Positions 20,967 through 32,566 of a DNA stretch of 64,000 nt are shown piece by piece. This stretch comes from Cryptomeria japonica (Eukaryota; Streptophyta; Pinopsida; Cupressales; Cupressaceae). Where the stretch lies: NCBI RefSeq assembly GCF_030272615.1, contig NC_081413.1, forward strand, positions 448,792,538 to 448,856,537, read 5' to 3'. The position numbers and the translations under genes were made by a program. The notes beneath the pieces were generated by a model, which made no database searches, was not told where the DNA came from, and was given only the letters and a program-made list of their open reading frames with translations. How positions within the stretch are numbered: position 1 is the stretch's first letter; each line of letters starts with the position of its first letter.

Positions 20967-22016
20967 TGTTAGGACCTGGAGGCAACTGAGAGGGGTGGGG
21001 GGGGGGGGGTAAATCAGTTGTCTATTAATTTCAACCCAAATATAACTTAACCAAACTTAATGCTGCTAGACTGTTTAGCAGTTAATAATAGTACCGATAA
21101 AGTTTAATGCATGAAACAAAATACAAATAACATCCACAACACATAAAATGGTTATTTGTACGTGGAAACCTTGTAAGGGGAAAAACCATAGTGAGAAACC
21201 TTATCCACAATCAGATGATACTACTACAGATAGTATGTGTGTACAAATGGGGTCTGCACATGTAGAGAGGCCAATTGCCTAGAGCTCACTGCTCAATCAC
21301 AAAATGGGAGTCACACTGACTGCAATTGGATGGTTAAATCCAATGATAATGTACTACTCAAAATAGCATCTTCATATGCTGGATTCAATATCGGTTAAGC
21401 TCTAAATTGTCTTCTTCAAAAAATCCTTGAATCTTGAATGATGTCTATGTGTATAGCTCTGCTTATACTCACATATACCTTATTACAATCCTCTTCCACA
21501 CAACTACATAATCTCACAAATGAGATCTTACATATATACCAAAACCTAAGACCAAATGTGTAGGTCGGCTCACTAAGAATATTACAATTAAATCAATTAC
21601 AAATGAATTAATATGCGATGCATGATGTCGGCTCAATGAATTTACAATTAATAACCAATCAATAAAACATCTTCATAACATGTTGTGCTAATCTGGAATA
21701 GATAATGCTTGTCGGTCCATAACCTAGACCTATTTGCCGGTAATAGTAAATATGCAAACTTGATTAGAACAATAATCAAATCACCAAAACCAAGTGTCTA
21801 AATAATGTCTTTGACATAACCAAGTAATCTCCAGATGATAACAGATCATCCTTAGTACTGGTGAACAATATAACTTGTTGGTGAACTAGATACCGATGAT
21901 TGTGCATAAGTCACTGAACATGCTGGTGAACATAACCAGGAATCTCCACAAGGATAAGTGTTGACAAGTGTTGACATCAATGACAAAACCAATGCAACAC
22001 ATCCATAATACCAACA
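20967..22016 (-). repeat. 3' LTR of D
   Basis: On the minus strand it starts TGTTGGTATT at 22016, directly after CCAAAGGGGCATAT, and ends GGTCCTAACA at 20967. A run of 13 C (minus strand) lies just before that end, as in the other copia LTRs here. A TATATA box lies near 21532. Confidence 0.85.
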
Positions 22017-22409
22017 ATATGCCCCTTTGGCATTGATGGCAGCACAAGATGGAAAAACCATCTAAGTGCCAAAGAAGAAATGCCAAAAACCAAAAACCAA
22101 CAATGTCCCAAAGAGATCATTAACAAGAAATCAAAATAGAGATACAAAGAGTAATAATCTCTCCCCCAATGAATAATCTCTCCCCAAAAGATAATTTTTT
22201 TTTCCATAAATATCTCTCCCCCTTTGACATCTAATGCCAAAGCAATACAAAACCAAATACAATCAGTTCATAGAATTCATTACAAATACCAATTGTTATA
22301 ACCAAATTTATTCAATCTACTCCCCCTAAGATGTAGCTCTCCTTCATCAAAGCCAGAATAAAAAGATTTCTCTGTTAATTTTGTCTGTCTGATGCCATGC
22401 TCCAACTAT
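22017..22409 (-). other. 3' untranslated region of D with several polypurine tracts
   Basis: Between the pol stop and the LTR the minus strand has AGGGGGAG (near 22321), AAGGGGGAGA (near 22210), TGGGGGAGA (near 22165) and the LTR-adjacent AAAGGGGCATAT. Multiple polypurine tracts before the 3' LTR are a recognised Sirevirus trait. Confidence 0.75.
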
Positions 22410-22994
22410 CTAAGTTTCTGTCGGTGAGGGTATAACTCCAAGCTGCTCTCTTAGATATTCAAAAGTTTCCTTAGGTAAAGGTTTAGTAAAGATATCTGCA
22501 ATTTTCTCTTTAGTATTCACATAACCCAATTTCACTTCTTTTTCTTCAACATTCTCTTTTAGAAAATTGAATTTCATAGAAACATGTTTAGTTTTAGAGT
22601 GAAATACTAGATTCTTTGATATATCAATTGCTACCATATTATCACAGTAAATCATTATAGGTTCTTTGCATTTTACCTTTATGTCCTTCAACATTTTCTT
22701 AATCCATAATACCTATGTACAATTAGTTGTTGCTGTAACATATTCTGATTTTCCTATTGATAGTGATGTACAACTTTGTTTCTTGCTCAACTATGAAATT
22801 AGTCTGCTACCAAGAAAAAATACTCTCCCTGTGGTGCTTTTTCTATCATCTACATCTCCTACCCAATTTGCATCTATGTATGTACATAAATCAAAATTTT
22901 CATCCTTAGGATACCATAAACCAAGATTTGTTGTGCCTTGTAGGTACCAGAAAATCATTTTCACTGTTGACTCATGATTTTCTTTAGGATTACT
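22410..22994 (-). pseudogene. Copia RNase H of D
   Basis: Minus-strand reading: LGLWYPKDENFDLC, YIDANWVGDVDDRKSTTG, then YCDNMVAIDISKNLVFHSKTKH and the TKEKIADIFTKPLPKETFEYL tail ending at the stop at 22410. It is in the same frame as the RT to its right but has several internal TAG stops (for example after RLIS and TNCT). It would degrade RNA in RNA:DNA hybrids, but it cannot be translated from this copy. Confidence 0.88.
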
Positions 22995-24106
22995 CTAAAA
23001 TCTTGAAACAATACATACTACATTCATAATATCAACTATTGTTTGTGTCAAATAAAGTAAACCTCCTATCATAGATTTGTATCTTGTTGGATTAACAAGT
23101 GTTGATTCATCCTTCAATGATAGTTTATTAGTTTTAGTCATAGGTGTGCTTACCGGTTTAGAGTTTTCCATGCCAAATTTCTTAAGTAATTCCTTCAAGT
23201 GCTTTGATTGATTTATGAATATACCTTTATCAGTTTATGAAATCTGCAATCCTAAAAAGAATTTTATCACTCCAATCATAGACATTTGAAATTCTTCCTG
23301 CATCTTATTAGAAATGTCTTTACACAATCCATCTTGTCCTCCAAAAATAATATCATCAACAAAAACTTCAATAACCATGATGTCATCATTAGTCACTTTG
23401 TAATATAAGTTGTTGTCAGCATTACCTTTAGTGTAACCAAGCTTCAAAAGTTATTTGTCCAATCTATCATACCAAGATCTAGGAGCTTGCTTCAATCCAT
23501 ATAAATCTTTCCTTAACCTACAAACCATATCTTTGTCATCTATCAAAGAAAATCCATCAAGTTGTTCAATGTAAACTTCCTCTTCAAGATCGCCATTCAA
23601 AAATGCACATTTAACATCCATTTGATATACTTTATAGTTCTTGTGTGCTGCAAAAGCGAAGAATAATTTTTCTGCCTCAATTCTAGCTATCAGTGCAAAG
23701 GTTTCATTATGATCAATTCCTTCTTTCTGTGAATATCCCTTACACACTAATCTTGCTTTGTTTTTGAATACCTTACCATCTTCATTATGTTTATTTCTGA
23801 ATACCCATTGAGTTCCAATTACATTTTTGTTTTTAGGTTGACGAACCAATGTCCACGTGTTATTATTTTCAATTTGTTCCAATTCATCTTCCATAGCCTT
23901 AATCCAATGTTTATCTTCACATGCCTCATTAATAGTTGCTGGTTCAATTTGAGAAATTAGACATACCCCTTCATTTTCTAGTCTTCCTCTAGTCATAACT
24001 CCTTGATACTTGTTCCCAATTATCTATCTTTCAGAGTGATTCAATCTTACATACTTGGGTGTATTCACTTGCTTCTATTCTTCAGTCACTATGGAATACC
24101 TAGGTG
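22995..24106 (-). pseudogene. Copia reverse transcriptase of D
   Basis: One frame with stops. Seen from right to left: linker with TPKYVRLNHSE, then [88 protein letters not shown] (the catalytic Asp pair), and KFGMENSKPVSTPM. Stops fall at 23448-23450 (TAA), 23235 and 22995. The upstream two-thirds of the polyprotein is absent, so this was truncated at or before insertion. Confidence 0.88.
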
Positions 24107-24130
24107 TCCTCTTTTTGTAGAAGTTTAACA
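24107..24130 (+). other. Leader-like fragment at D's non-LTR end, inverted
   Basis: The plus strand from 24106 reads GTCCTCTTTTTG then TAGAAGTTTAACA. Element A has the same sequence just after its PBS (29675-29699) with two C/T differences. D codes on the minus strand, so the fragment is inverted relative to D. As integrated, D's end starts TGTTAA on the minus strand, like an LTR end. Confidence 0.6.
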
Positions 24131-24380
24131 AGAAGCTCAAGAACAAAACCAATCAGCAACTATCATGAGGAGAGATAAATTTCGGAGAACCTTATCATGA
24201 ACCATCTGAAATGAAGATTCACAAGATCATCCAAGATAATATCCCAAAGTCTTAGCACCCGATCTGATCATATCGGAATATACTAGAGGAAATACCATAT
24301 TCTGCAAAACAATGATGAATGGCATATCCTAGCAGCAACAATGATAAACTAAAACCAACAATCTCCCCAACAACCTAACA
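24131..24380 (-). repeat. 3' LTR of C, proximal piece
   Basis: It starts TGTTAGGTTGTTGGGG at 24380 on the minus strand and matches 44650-44950. The break at 24131 is the D insertion site. Confidence 0.87.
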
Positions 24381-24696
24381 ATCTTCCCCTTTGGCATTGA
24401 TGGCAACATATGAATATGAAAAATAGTCAATGCAAAGAAAGAAGATAACACCAACAAACTCCCCCTAATATCAAGATAGATAAAGCATTTTTTCACATGA
24501 TCTCTCTCCCCCTTTGACATAAATACCAAAGATCTCCAAAAAAAAATCAAACTCTAAATACAAAATCATGAATCTCTCCCCGTGGGATACACAACCAGAT
24601 CAATAGACTACTCTAGCAGAGGAGCAACACCAACTCATCAATCCGGATATAAGAATAAGGGTCTGAATTCCACTAGATCGATGCAACTCAATGCAT
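24381..24696 (-). other. 3' untranslated region of C with polypurine tracts
   Basis: The LTR-adjacent tract is CCAAAGGGGAAGAT at 24381-24395. Further AGGGGGAG-type tracts occur near 24460 and 24512. No gene is seen. Confidence 0.75.
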
Positions 24697-25488
24697 CTAA
24701 TTCTCATCAGGAGGGGTGGATACCCCTAACTTTTTTCTCAAATAGACAAATGTATGTGCAGGCAAAGGCTTAGTAAAAATATCACCAATTTGTTCCTTTG
24801 TAGATACATATTCGAACTTCACCTTCTGTTCAGTGACTTGCTCTCTTAAGTAGTTATATTTGATTAATATATGCTTAGCCTTTAGATTTTGCACTAGATT
24901 CTTAGACATGTTTATAGCAATGGAATTGTCATAGTCTATAACAATAGGCTCAACATGAATAAATTTGATATGTTTCAACATTTACTTCATCCAAACTATC
25001 TGAGTGCAATTACTAGCAGCAATAATGTACTCAGCTTCAACAGTAGATAAGGATACTAAATCTTGTTTCTTGCTAGCCCATGAAACCAACTTCTTACCTA
25101 AAAAGAATGCTCCACCAGTAGTACTCTTCTGATCATCATTAACATCCCCAACCCAATCTGCATCAATGTAGGCACACGACATGAAGTCATCATCCTGTGG
25201 ATACCATAATCCATAATCATTAGTTCTCTTTAGATATCTAAATATTCTTTTAACAACATTGTCATGACTCTCCTTCAGATCAGCTTGATATCTAGCAACC
25301 CTACATAGAGAGTGCATAATGCTAGGCCTAGTCTGAGTAAGATATAGCATTCCACAAACCATGGATTTGTACAAACTCTTATTAGCTTTATGAGATTCAT
25401 CATTTTTAGACAGTTTACCCCTAGTCACCATAGGAGTTCGAACCAGTTTGGAATCATCTAATCCAAACATCTTCAACCATTCCTTCAC
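24697..25488 (-). pseudogene. Copia RT end and RNase H of C
   Basis: Minus strand: KSMVCGMLYLTQTRPSIMHSL, VKRIFRYLKRTNDYGLWYP, YIDADWVGDVNDDQKSTTG, VSLSTVEAEYIIAASNCTQIVWMK, then a stop at 24982-24984, then YDNSIAINMSKNLV and TKEQIGDIFTKPLPAHTF. The RNase H acidic residues in DADW, AEAEY-type (VEAEY) and YDNS positions are present, but an in-frame stop divides the domain. The frame is the same on both sides of the stop. Confidence 0.9.
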
Positions 25489-25533
25489 ATACTTAGTTTG
25501 AGATATAAATATACCTTTTCCTATTTGTGCAAT

Positions 25534-26217
25534 CTACAAACCTAAGAAAAAATTCATCTCACCAATAATATACATCTCAAATTCTTTTTGCATATCACTG
25601 ATAAACTTCATACTCATATCATCATCACCACCAAAGATAATGTCATCAAAATAGACTTCAACAATCAAAATGTTATCATTTTCAATTTTAAAGTACATAT
25701 TATTATCAACAACACCTTTAGAAAATCCCAATTTTAGCAAATATTTGTCTAACCTAGCATACCAAGCTCTAGGAGATTATTTCAGTCCATAAAGTTTTTT
25801 CTTCAACTTACATATCATGTCTCAATCATCCAATAGTGAAAATCCATCAGGTTGTTCAATGTAAACTTCTTCTTCTAGATCACCTTTCAAAATACAGATT
25901 TGACATCCATCTGATATGCCTTTAAATATTTATAAGCAACATAAGCAAGAAACAATCTAACAACTTCAATTCTAGAAACTGGAGAAATTTTTTCCTCATA
26001 ATCAATCCCTTCTTGTTGTGAATATACTTTGCAGACTAGTCTAGCTTTATTTCTGACTACTCCACTGGCTTCATTCAATTTACTCCTAAAAACCCATTTA
26101 GTAACAGTAACATTTTTTTCATTAGGTCTAGGCATAAGTTTTCAAGTGTTGTTCTTTTCAATTTGTTCTAACTCTTCTTCCATAGCTCTCATCCAATTTT
26201 CATCTTTACAGGCTTCA
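25534..26217 (-). pseudogene. Copia reverse transcriptase of C
   Basis: Pieces in at least two frames: KWVFRSKLNEASG, ARLVCKVYSQQEGIDYEE, YQMDVKSVF, then after frame breaks YGLK-type sequence near 25790 and VYFDDIIFGGDDDMS (catalytic Asp pair, near 25630). A frameshift lies between 25887 and 25740. The enzyme is dead. Confidence 0.88.
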
Positions 26218-26232
26218 ACAACATCTTTAGGT

Positions 26233-27154
26233 TCAACTTTGGAAATTAAACATACTTCTTCTATTCATCACACCTTTATTCTTGTCACCAATAATCTGAT
26301 TATCAGAATGATTCAATCTTATAAACCTTGGAGTCTTCTGAATGTTCTGATCTTTAGGTTCTTGCACATCATCACCAGTGGCAACAACATCCAGATTAAC
26401 AGTCTCTACTGGATCATTCTTCTTAGGCTCTTTAGGCTGAATAGGAGCTAAGACAACATGTTGATCATCATGATAAGCTCTGATCTCCTTCCCAAGGTTG
26501 TCATCCACTCTCACATTTGCACTTTCAACTATCTTTCTCAGTCTCTTATTATAGCACTGGTAGGCTTTTCTATTTGTAGAATATCCCAAAAAGATACCTT
26601 CATCACTTCTAGCATCAAACTTTCTAATATCCTCATCTCTTTTGATATAACATTTTCTACCAAAAATTCTAAAATATGTCATAGTAGGAACATGACCAAA
26701 CCAAAGCTGATAAGGGGTCTTACCGGTATCACTTTTGATACGAACTCTATTAAATGTATAGACTTCAATGCTAATAGATTCTCTCCAGTAGACCTTCGGA
26801 ACATTTACTTCAACCAATATGGTTCTTCCAACATCTAAAATGGTACAATTCTTCCTTTCAACAATCTCATTCTATTATGGAGTCCTAAGAGTAGATAGTT
26901 GCCTTCTAATTCCATGCATCTCATAGAAAGAATTGAACTCAGCAGAACAAAATTCTCCACCTCTATAAGATCTTAGACATTTTCAATGCGGACATAGTTT
27001 CAACTTTAGCTTTGAATATCTTGAATTTCTCCTTCAAAAAGATAACCCACATCATCCTAGAATAATCATCAATTAGCAACATAAAGTATCTATCACCTTG
27101 CACACTTCTAACATTTGTAGGTCCACATAGATCAATATGCACAAGATCCAACAA
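26233..27154 (-). pseudogene. Copia integrase and following linker of C
   Basis: Starts LVHIDLCGPTNVRS with the first core Asp; IDDYSRMMWVIFL follows. The PQQNG-type motif near 26872 reads P, stop, stop, N, E: both conserved Gln codons have become TAA and TAG. The segment ends with GKTPYQLWFGHVPTM, FGRKCYIKRDEDIRKFD, EGIFLGYSTNRKAYQCYNKR and an acidic linker. At least one frameshift lies near 26960. Confidence 0.88.
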
Positions 27155-27831
27155 TCAATTAGATGTATACCATTTATTATTGAAAGAAATCTTGTTTTCT
27201 TACCTAATTAGCATTCCTTCCATACTAGATTAACTGGTTTAACAATCACAGGTAGATCCCTAACAGCTTGTGTAGAACTGATCTTGATCAATGAAACAAA
27301 GTTTACATGACACATTCTTCTATGTCATAACCAACTCTCATCTATCTTAGCAATCAAACAAATTTTCTCACCAACATTCAAATGAAAAATGTTACCTTCA
27401 GTCTTAGTTCCAGATGCAATCTCTATACCAGAGGCATTCAATTAGTTCCAGATCTTGCATTTACCATCCCTGATTTGTACATCACAACCCTTATCAACCA
27501 TCTATCCAACACTCAAAATATTATGCTTCAAACCTTCAACATACAAGACATCATTAGTGTTATGCTTACCATAAAAAGAAATAGAACCTCTCCCATGGAT
27601 TACAGAGGCTTTTTCATCTCCAAATCTAACTATTCCACCATCATACCTTTCCAAACTTACAAATTTACTTTTTTCACTGGCCATATGATGTGAACAACCA
27701 CTATCAATCACCCATACACCCTTCTCTTCTACCTTTTCAACCAAAGGTTTCTCCTCAACATAACTTGTGGAATCACCAGGGATAGGTCTATCTTCTTTAA
27801 TGGTAATAAAAATAACTTTATCTCCTTCTGA
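27155..27831 (-). pseudogene. Copia protease and pre-integrase region of C
   Basis: The protease motif is WVIDSGCSHHMASEKS (near 27700), with the single-Asp D-S-G signature. KHNTNDVLYVEGLKHNILSVG ends the readable block at 27502. The pre-integrase zinc-binding block to its left is present only in fragments with stops and a frameshift before 27154. Confidence 0.85.
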
Positions 27832-28466
27832 TTAATCATATGTAACACCTTCATCTATAGCATCATAACATTTCTTCTGGTTTCTAAACTTCTGATTAAA
27901 CTTATAAGGCTTATCATACTTTTCATACTTCTCATATCTATCATTTCTATCATGCTTATCAAATTTATCATGTCTGTCATAACTAGCCATTCTCTCTGGG
28001 AATCTAGAAGACAAATGTCCTATCCTATTACAAGAAAAACATTTCAAGGGAAACTTTCCATCATGCTTACCGACACCTTTAGGCAATCTCTGAGCAATCA
28101 GTGCTTCAAGATCATCAAGCTCTCTTTCTTACTCTGCTATCTCTTTTCTTTCTCTTTCATATCTAGATATCCTGTACTCATCAAGATCATATTTTTGCTT
28201 ATTGGATACCGATGCTAACGCTTTGAATGTTATCTCAGACTTTCTATGTGATTATCCAAATTCACTCAGCTCAAATGCAACAAGTTTTCCAACCAACACA
28301 TCTCTTCTCACTATAGTCACACTCCAGATCTCATCAATAGTGGCAACCTTGTGTTTAAATTTAGGAGGCAAATATCTCAACACCTTAGCATTAACCTTAT
28401 CTACTTCAATCTTTCCACCAACAGATCTAATACCAAGGACAAGATCATTCACCTTAGCCATGTATT
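27832..28466 (-). pseudogene. Copia gag of C, C-terminal part with zinc knuckle
   Basis: Minus strand from the A insertion: YMAKVNDLVLGIRSVGG, VLRYLPPKFKHKVATIDEI, LVGKLVAFELSEFG, then a zinc knuckle CFSCNRIGHLSSRF in which the last Cys is replaced, followed by a run of Asp, Lys, Arg and Tyr (HDKFDKHDRNDRYEKYEK). In-frame stops occur at 28252 and again near 28130. The gag N-terminus is at 43280-43677, beyond element A. Confidence 0.87.
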
Positions 28467-29656
28467 CATTGGCCATATGATAGAAATGATTATGTGTTGC
28501 ATTGATGTTTTGTTATTGATGTCAACACTAGTTGTTATGGTTGTTTAGTGGCTTCCAATAGAAGGATTGGATTGGGAAGATTATCGGTTGATTGTCACCG
28601 GTATGATTTGGATGATGAAATAAGTTTTTATGGATGGTTCATATGATTTTGAAGTATGTTTTAATCAGTTGGTACTGACTTGATGATTAGATGCTATCTC
28701 ATGTTCTAGTAAGCCTGCTCTATTGGTCTGGTAAGGGTTTCACTGATAGAGCTTTATTGTAGATCTTTGATGTAATGCATAAGTGGTGTTGGTTCAACTT
28801 CTAGAAGGGATTCAGGGTGCTGATGGTGATTATGTTCATGCCTCAATTGATTGGTGTCATTGCTTTGGCATGTGTGGATCTAATTTAGGTCTGGTGCTAT
28901 CTAGGTTATGGACCAGTTTTCATGTAATGTGTTCATGGATCCTCAGATGGGCTTCTGAGATGTTTTATTGATTGGATGATGTTTGTTTGGCCTTAGGTCA
29001 ACATGCTTTCTGATTTTATTTAAGAATTGTGTAATGGCTCTACAGAAGTATCATTTGGGTGGCTGACTTAATTGGTTAGGTCTTGTGTTGGTATAAATAT
29101 ATGTAGATCTCATTTTAGGTTATGGCAAGGAGAAAATAATGTAATAATAATTTGTGCAAAGGATTTGGTCAATCATAGGTGATCGAGTTGGGTTTATGTA
29201 AGAGGTTTTAGACCTTTGGTATTAAGGTTAACAAGAGCTGTAACCTAGCATGATTGATGCTATCACTAGTAGTTCTTCTCTCTAGATTGTTGTCCAAATA
29301 TTTTGAGGTGGTTGACATCTCTATAGTTAATGAGAATCTATTGTGATGAGCAGTGCGCTCTAGGCAGTGTGCCTTCTTGCATGTGTAGGCCCCTATTGTA
29401 ATCATATACTTGTTGCAAAAGTATCATCTGACTGTGGGTAGGGTTTCCCACCGTGGGTTTTCCCTTTACCAGATTTTACATGTACAAATAATGGTGTTAT
29501 GTGTTATGGTTGCATGGTATTGATTCTCTAGTTTTCAATTATGCTTTAATGCTTTATCAGTTATTTCAATATAAGGTTTTCAGTGCTTTAATTCTCATAA
29601 TTTGTTACCAACTAATTCACCCCCCCACTCTCAGTTATTCACTAGTTATCATAACA
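28467..29656 (+). repeat. 5' LTR of A
   Basis: About 1,190 bases, aligned with 42094-43279. The first two bases read CA instead of TG; from TTGGCCA on, the match is clear. It ends CATAACA two bases before the PBS, with a CACCCCCCCACTCTCAG tract shortly before the end. Confidence 0.88.
29092..29099 (+). promoter_or_regulatory. TATA box in A's 5' LTR
   Basis: TATAAATA lies about 560 bases before the LTR end. The matching site in the 3' LTR is changed (TAAAAATA near 42719), so only the 5' copy keeps the box. Promoter use is inferred. Confidence 0.55.
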
Positions 29657-29658
29657 AT

Positions 29659-29670
29659 TGGTATCAGAGC
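29659..29670 (+). other. Primer binding site of A
   Basis: TGGTATCAGAGC, the complement of the 3' end of initiator tRNA-Met, two bases after the LTR. Confidence 0.93.
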
Positions 29671-29714
29671 CTGGTCCTCTTTTTGCAGAAGCTTAACCTC
29701 CTGAGGAAGATCTT

Positions 29715-30653
29715 ATGGCAACTAATAGTTCAACTACTATTTTTTGGAAGGACAGCCTTAGGCTTGATGGAACAAACTATGGAGTATGGAAGATTTGGAT
29801 GGAGACTCATTTAAGATGGATTGGAAAGGAAATTTAGGAAATCACTCAGAATGGCTACACTCCTCATAATCTGACTTCTGGCATTCCTGTACCGATAGAC
29901 TTGGATAAGAACTTTGAAAATGACTACAGAGCTAGAGAAGCCCTCTTAAGCACCTTATCAAATAAGAAAATCATAGGACTATTAGATAAATCATCATCAA
30001 ATGCTATATGGGACAAATTTGAGACTCTAAAAGAAGGTGATCCTACTGTTAAAATTGCAAAACTTGAATGTTGCTAGGTAGGATATGAAATCTTGAAGAT
30101 GGAGGAAGATGAAATAATTTTTGCATCCATGGAAAGGGTAAATGAAATTGTATTGGGAATTCAGTGCTATGGTGGATCTCTAAGAGAGGAAGAGATTGTT
30201 TCAAAAGTATTAAGGGTTTTGCCACCGGTATATACAATGAAGGTAACTGCAATTAATGAGCTAAGAACCATGCCTAATTCTTCTATCAATAGAGATACTC
30301 TTGTTGGGAAGATATCTGCATTTGAGCTTGAATAATTTTATCCTCCTAGAGTTGCAAATATTGATACTACATTTAAGGCATCTACATCATCAATCAGCAA
30401 GAAAGATTGGAAATTTTTGTATGCAAAGAAATTGGAAGAGATTAGGAATGAAGATGAAGAGATTGAGAAACTTGAAGCCCTATTTTCTAGAAGGATACCT
30501 AGAGGTCTGACAAGAAGTAAGTATGAAGGAAAATCTCCTTTCAAATATTTTGCTTGTAATAAGATAGGTCATTTTGCATCTAGATACCATGAAAGGAATT
30601 CAAAATTGGAAGAAAGAGAAAGAAGATCTTTTAAGCCCAACCCTGAATATTAG
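29715..30653 (+). pseudogene. Copia gag of A
   Basis: The ATG at 29715 starts MATNSSTTIFWKDSLRLDG, then NYGVWKIWMETHL, a UBN2/gag-polypeptide type domain of copia elements. The frame continues through LSNKKIIGLLDKSSSNAIW, VLRVLPPVYTMKVTAINEL and LVGKISAFELE, with stops near 29836, 30075, 30333 and 30651. The zinc knuckle at about 30550 reads YFACNKIGHFASRYHERN: the first and last Cys of the CCHC pattern are both Tyr, each a single G-to-A-type change. Gag would form the virus-like particle and bind element RNA. Confidence 0.9.
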
Positions 30654-31085
30654 ATAAAGCATAAGTACATGAGAAACAAAAACAAATCATGCTACTATGT
30701 TGAAGAGGAAGGAGTAACTGATGACTCAAAAGAAGAACCACAAGTTGATTCAACTAGTGGATCCGACAATGGAAAAGAATGGGTATTTTATGCTATGAAG
30801 GAAGATGATCCGAAACCAGTTATCATAAATGAGGAAAAGGCCCTTACAGAAAAAGTTGAAGGCAAAGATGAATGGGTAATAGATAGTGGATCTTCTGATC
30901 ATATGACAGGTGACAAAAGAATGTTTCTAACCTTGCAAGAATTTGATGGTGGTCAAGTCAGATTAGGTAATAATAAGGCATGCATAATCAAAGGAAGAGG
31001 AACCATTTTGTTTGATGGTAAGCATAACACTAATAATGTCTATTATGTTGAAGGTCTGAAGAATAATATTTTTAGTGTAAAATAG
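30654..31085 (+). pseudogene. Copia protease of A
   Basis: Same frame as gag. An acidic stretch is followed by the protease motif WVIDSGSSDHMTGDKRMF (catalytic Asp near 30885) and KHNTNNVYYVEGLKNNIFSV. It ends in a TAG at 31083-31085. The domain would process the polyprotein. Confidence 0.88.
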
Positions 31086-32090
31086 TTGGTAGACAAAGGA
31101 TTTCAATTACAATTCAAGGATGGAAAGTGCAAAATCATTAGCAAATCTGGATTGGAGATTGCAACTAGTACACAAACAAAAGGTAACATATTTCATTTGA
31201 ACTCTGATGAAAAGAAATGTTTGATTGCCAATATTGATGAAAGTTAGCTATGGCATAAGAGGTTGTGTCATGTAAATTTTGATTGCATTGTAAAGATCAG
31301 TTCAACTAAGGCAGTTAGAGATTTACCTAAGATTGTGAAGCCTCATAATCCGATATGTAAGGAATGTCAAATGGGTAAGCAAATCTGAACTTCTTTTAAG
31401 AGCATACCTAATAAATCTAATGTTGTTCTTGATTTGATTCATACTGACCTATGTGGTCCTACTAATACAAGAATCTTTCAAGGAGATAGATATTTCATGT
31501 TAATCATTAATGACTATTTTAGAATGATGTGGGTTGCTTTTCTAAGGGAGAGATATGAAGCCTTTGAGAAATTCAAGATCTTTAAAGCTATGGTTGAGAC
31601 AGAGACAAGAATTAAAATCAAGTGTCTGATATCATATGAAGGTGGTGAATTCACATCCGGTGAATTCAACATCTATTGTGATAAAAATGGCATTAGGAGA
31701 CATTTATTTGCACCTCGGACACCTCAGCGGAATGCCATTATGAAAAGAAAGAACATAACCATTTTGGATGCAGCCAAAAGCATGATGATGGAAGCTAATT
31801 TTCCTCATATCTACTGGAGAGAAGTAGTAAGTACAATGGTTTATACATTCAACACAGTTCATATCAAAAGAGATACCAATAAGACACCTTATGAATTATG
31901 GTTTGGTCATTCTCCTATCTTAAGTATTTTAGAATCTTTGGGAGTAAGTGTTATATCAAAAGAGATGATTCAATTGGAAAGTTTGACCCTAGATGTGATG
32001 CAGGAATATTTCTTGGTTATTAAACTAAAAGAAAAGCATATAGATGTTATAACAAAATATTGGAGAGAAGTGTGGAGAGCGCTAATGTGA
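31086..32090 (+). pseudogene. Copia pre-integrase and integrase of A
   Basis: LWHKRLCHVNFDCIVKISS and CKECQMGKQ give the zinc-binding H2C2 block. Core: LIHTDLCGPTNTRIFQGD (first Asp), INDYFRMMWVAFL, YEGGEFTSGEF (where Asp-Asn-Gly is expected, the Asp site reads Tyr-Glu), PQRNAIMKRKN, and GHSPILSI. Stops occur near 31226 and 31386, and a frameshift near 31920 shifts the last block. The altered second Asp region would by itself inactivate the enzyme. Confidence 0.87.
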
Positions 32091-32561
32091 AAGTGGATGA
32101 GTAGTAAAAACACCAAACTAAATCTTATGACAGTGAACCAACAATGAAAATGATCATAACTGATTCGGTAGTTCCTGTATCGAAACAGACTAAACCAGTT
32201 ACCTCGACATCATCAAAAAACTCAGTTGTAACTAAAGAGCAACATAGAAAACCTGAAAAATAAGAAAACACCAAGGTATGTAAGGCTAAATCATTCTGAA
32301 AATTAGATCATTGGAGACAAAAACAAGGGAGTTATGAGAAGGAGAAGATTTGTAAATCAAGAGGTATGCTTCATTTCTCAGATTGAACCAGAATCAATAA
32401 TTGAAGCTTATAAAGATGAATGTTGGATGAAAGCTATGGAAGATGAATTAGATCAGATAGAAAAGAACAATACTTAAACTTTGGTTCCCTGACCTAAAAA
32501 TAAGAATGTTATTAGAACTAAATGGGTTTTTAGAAACAAACTGAATGAGGATGGACAAGTT
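32091..32561 (+). pseudogene. Linker and start of RT of A, up to the B insertion
   Basis: Degenerate linker, then AYKDECWMKAMEDELDQIEKN and NVIRTKWVFRNKLNEDGQVV. Two stops lie in the NNT.TLVP block. The reading resumes after B at 40353 (RNKARLV). Confidence 0.85.
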
Positions 32562-32566
32562 GTAAG
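32562..32566. repeat. Target site duplication of B, left
   Basis: GTAAG, repeated exactly at 40353-40357. Confidence 0.95.

Larger units (their letters stand above)
20967..24130 (-). mobile_element. Copia element D, 5'-truncated with a single LTR, inserted in C's 3' LTR
   Basis: D interrupts C's LTR between 20966 and 24131. Imperfect five-base duplications AGGAG (20962-20966) and AGAAG (24131-24135) flank it; the intact C LTR reads AGAAG at that point. D holds only the end of pol (RT, RNase H), polypurine tracts and its 3' LTR. Its 5' LTR, gag, protease and integrase are missing. Its other end (24107-24130) is a 24-base leader-like fragment in the wrong orientation. Confidence 0.8.

Noticed and set aside
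29659-29670. tRNA-Met-like match
   Set aside because: Only the 3' complement is present, next to an LTR end. It is a primer binding site, as at 58769 and 43731, not a tRNA gene.
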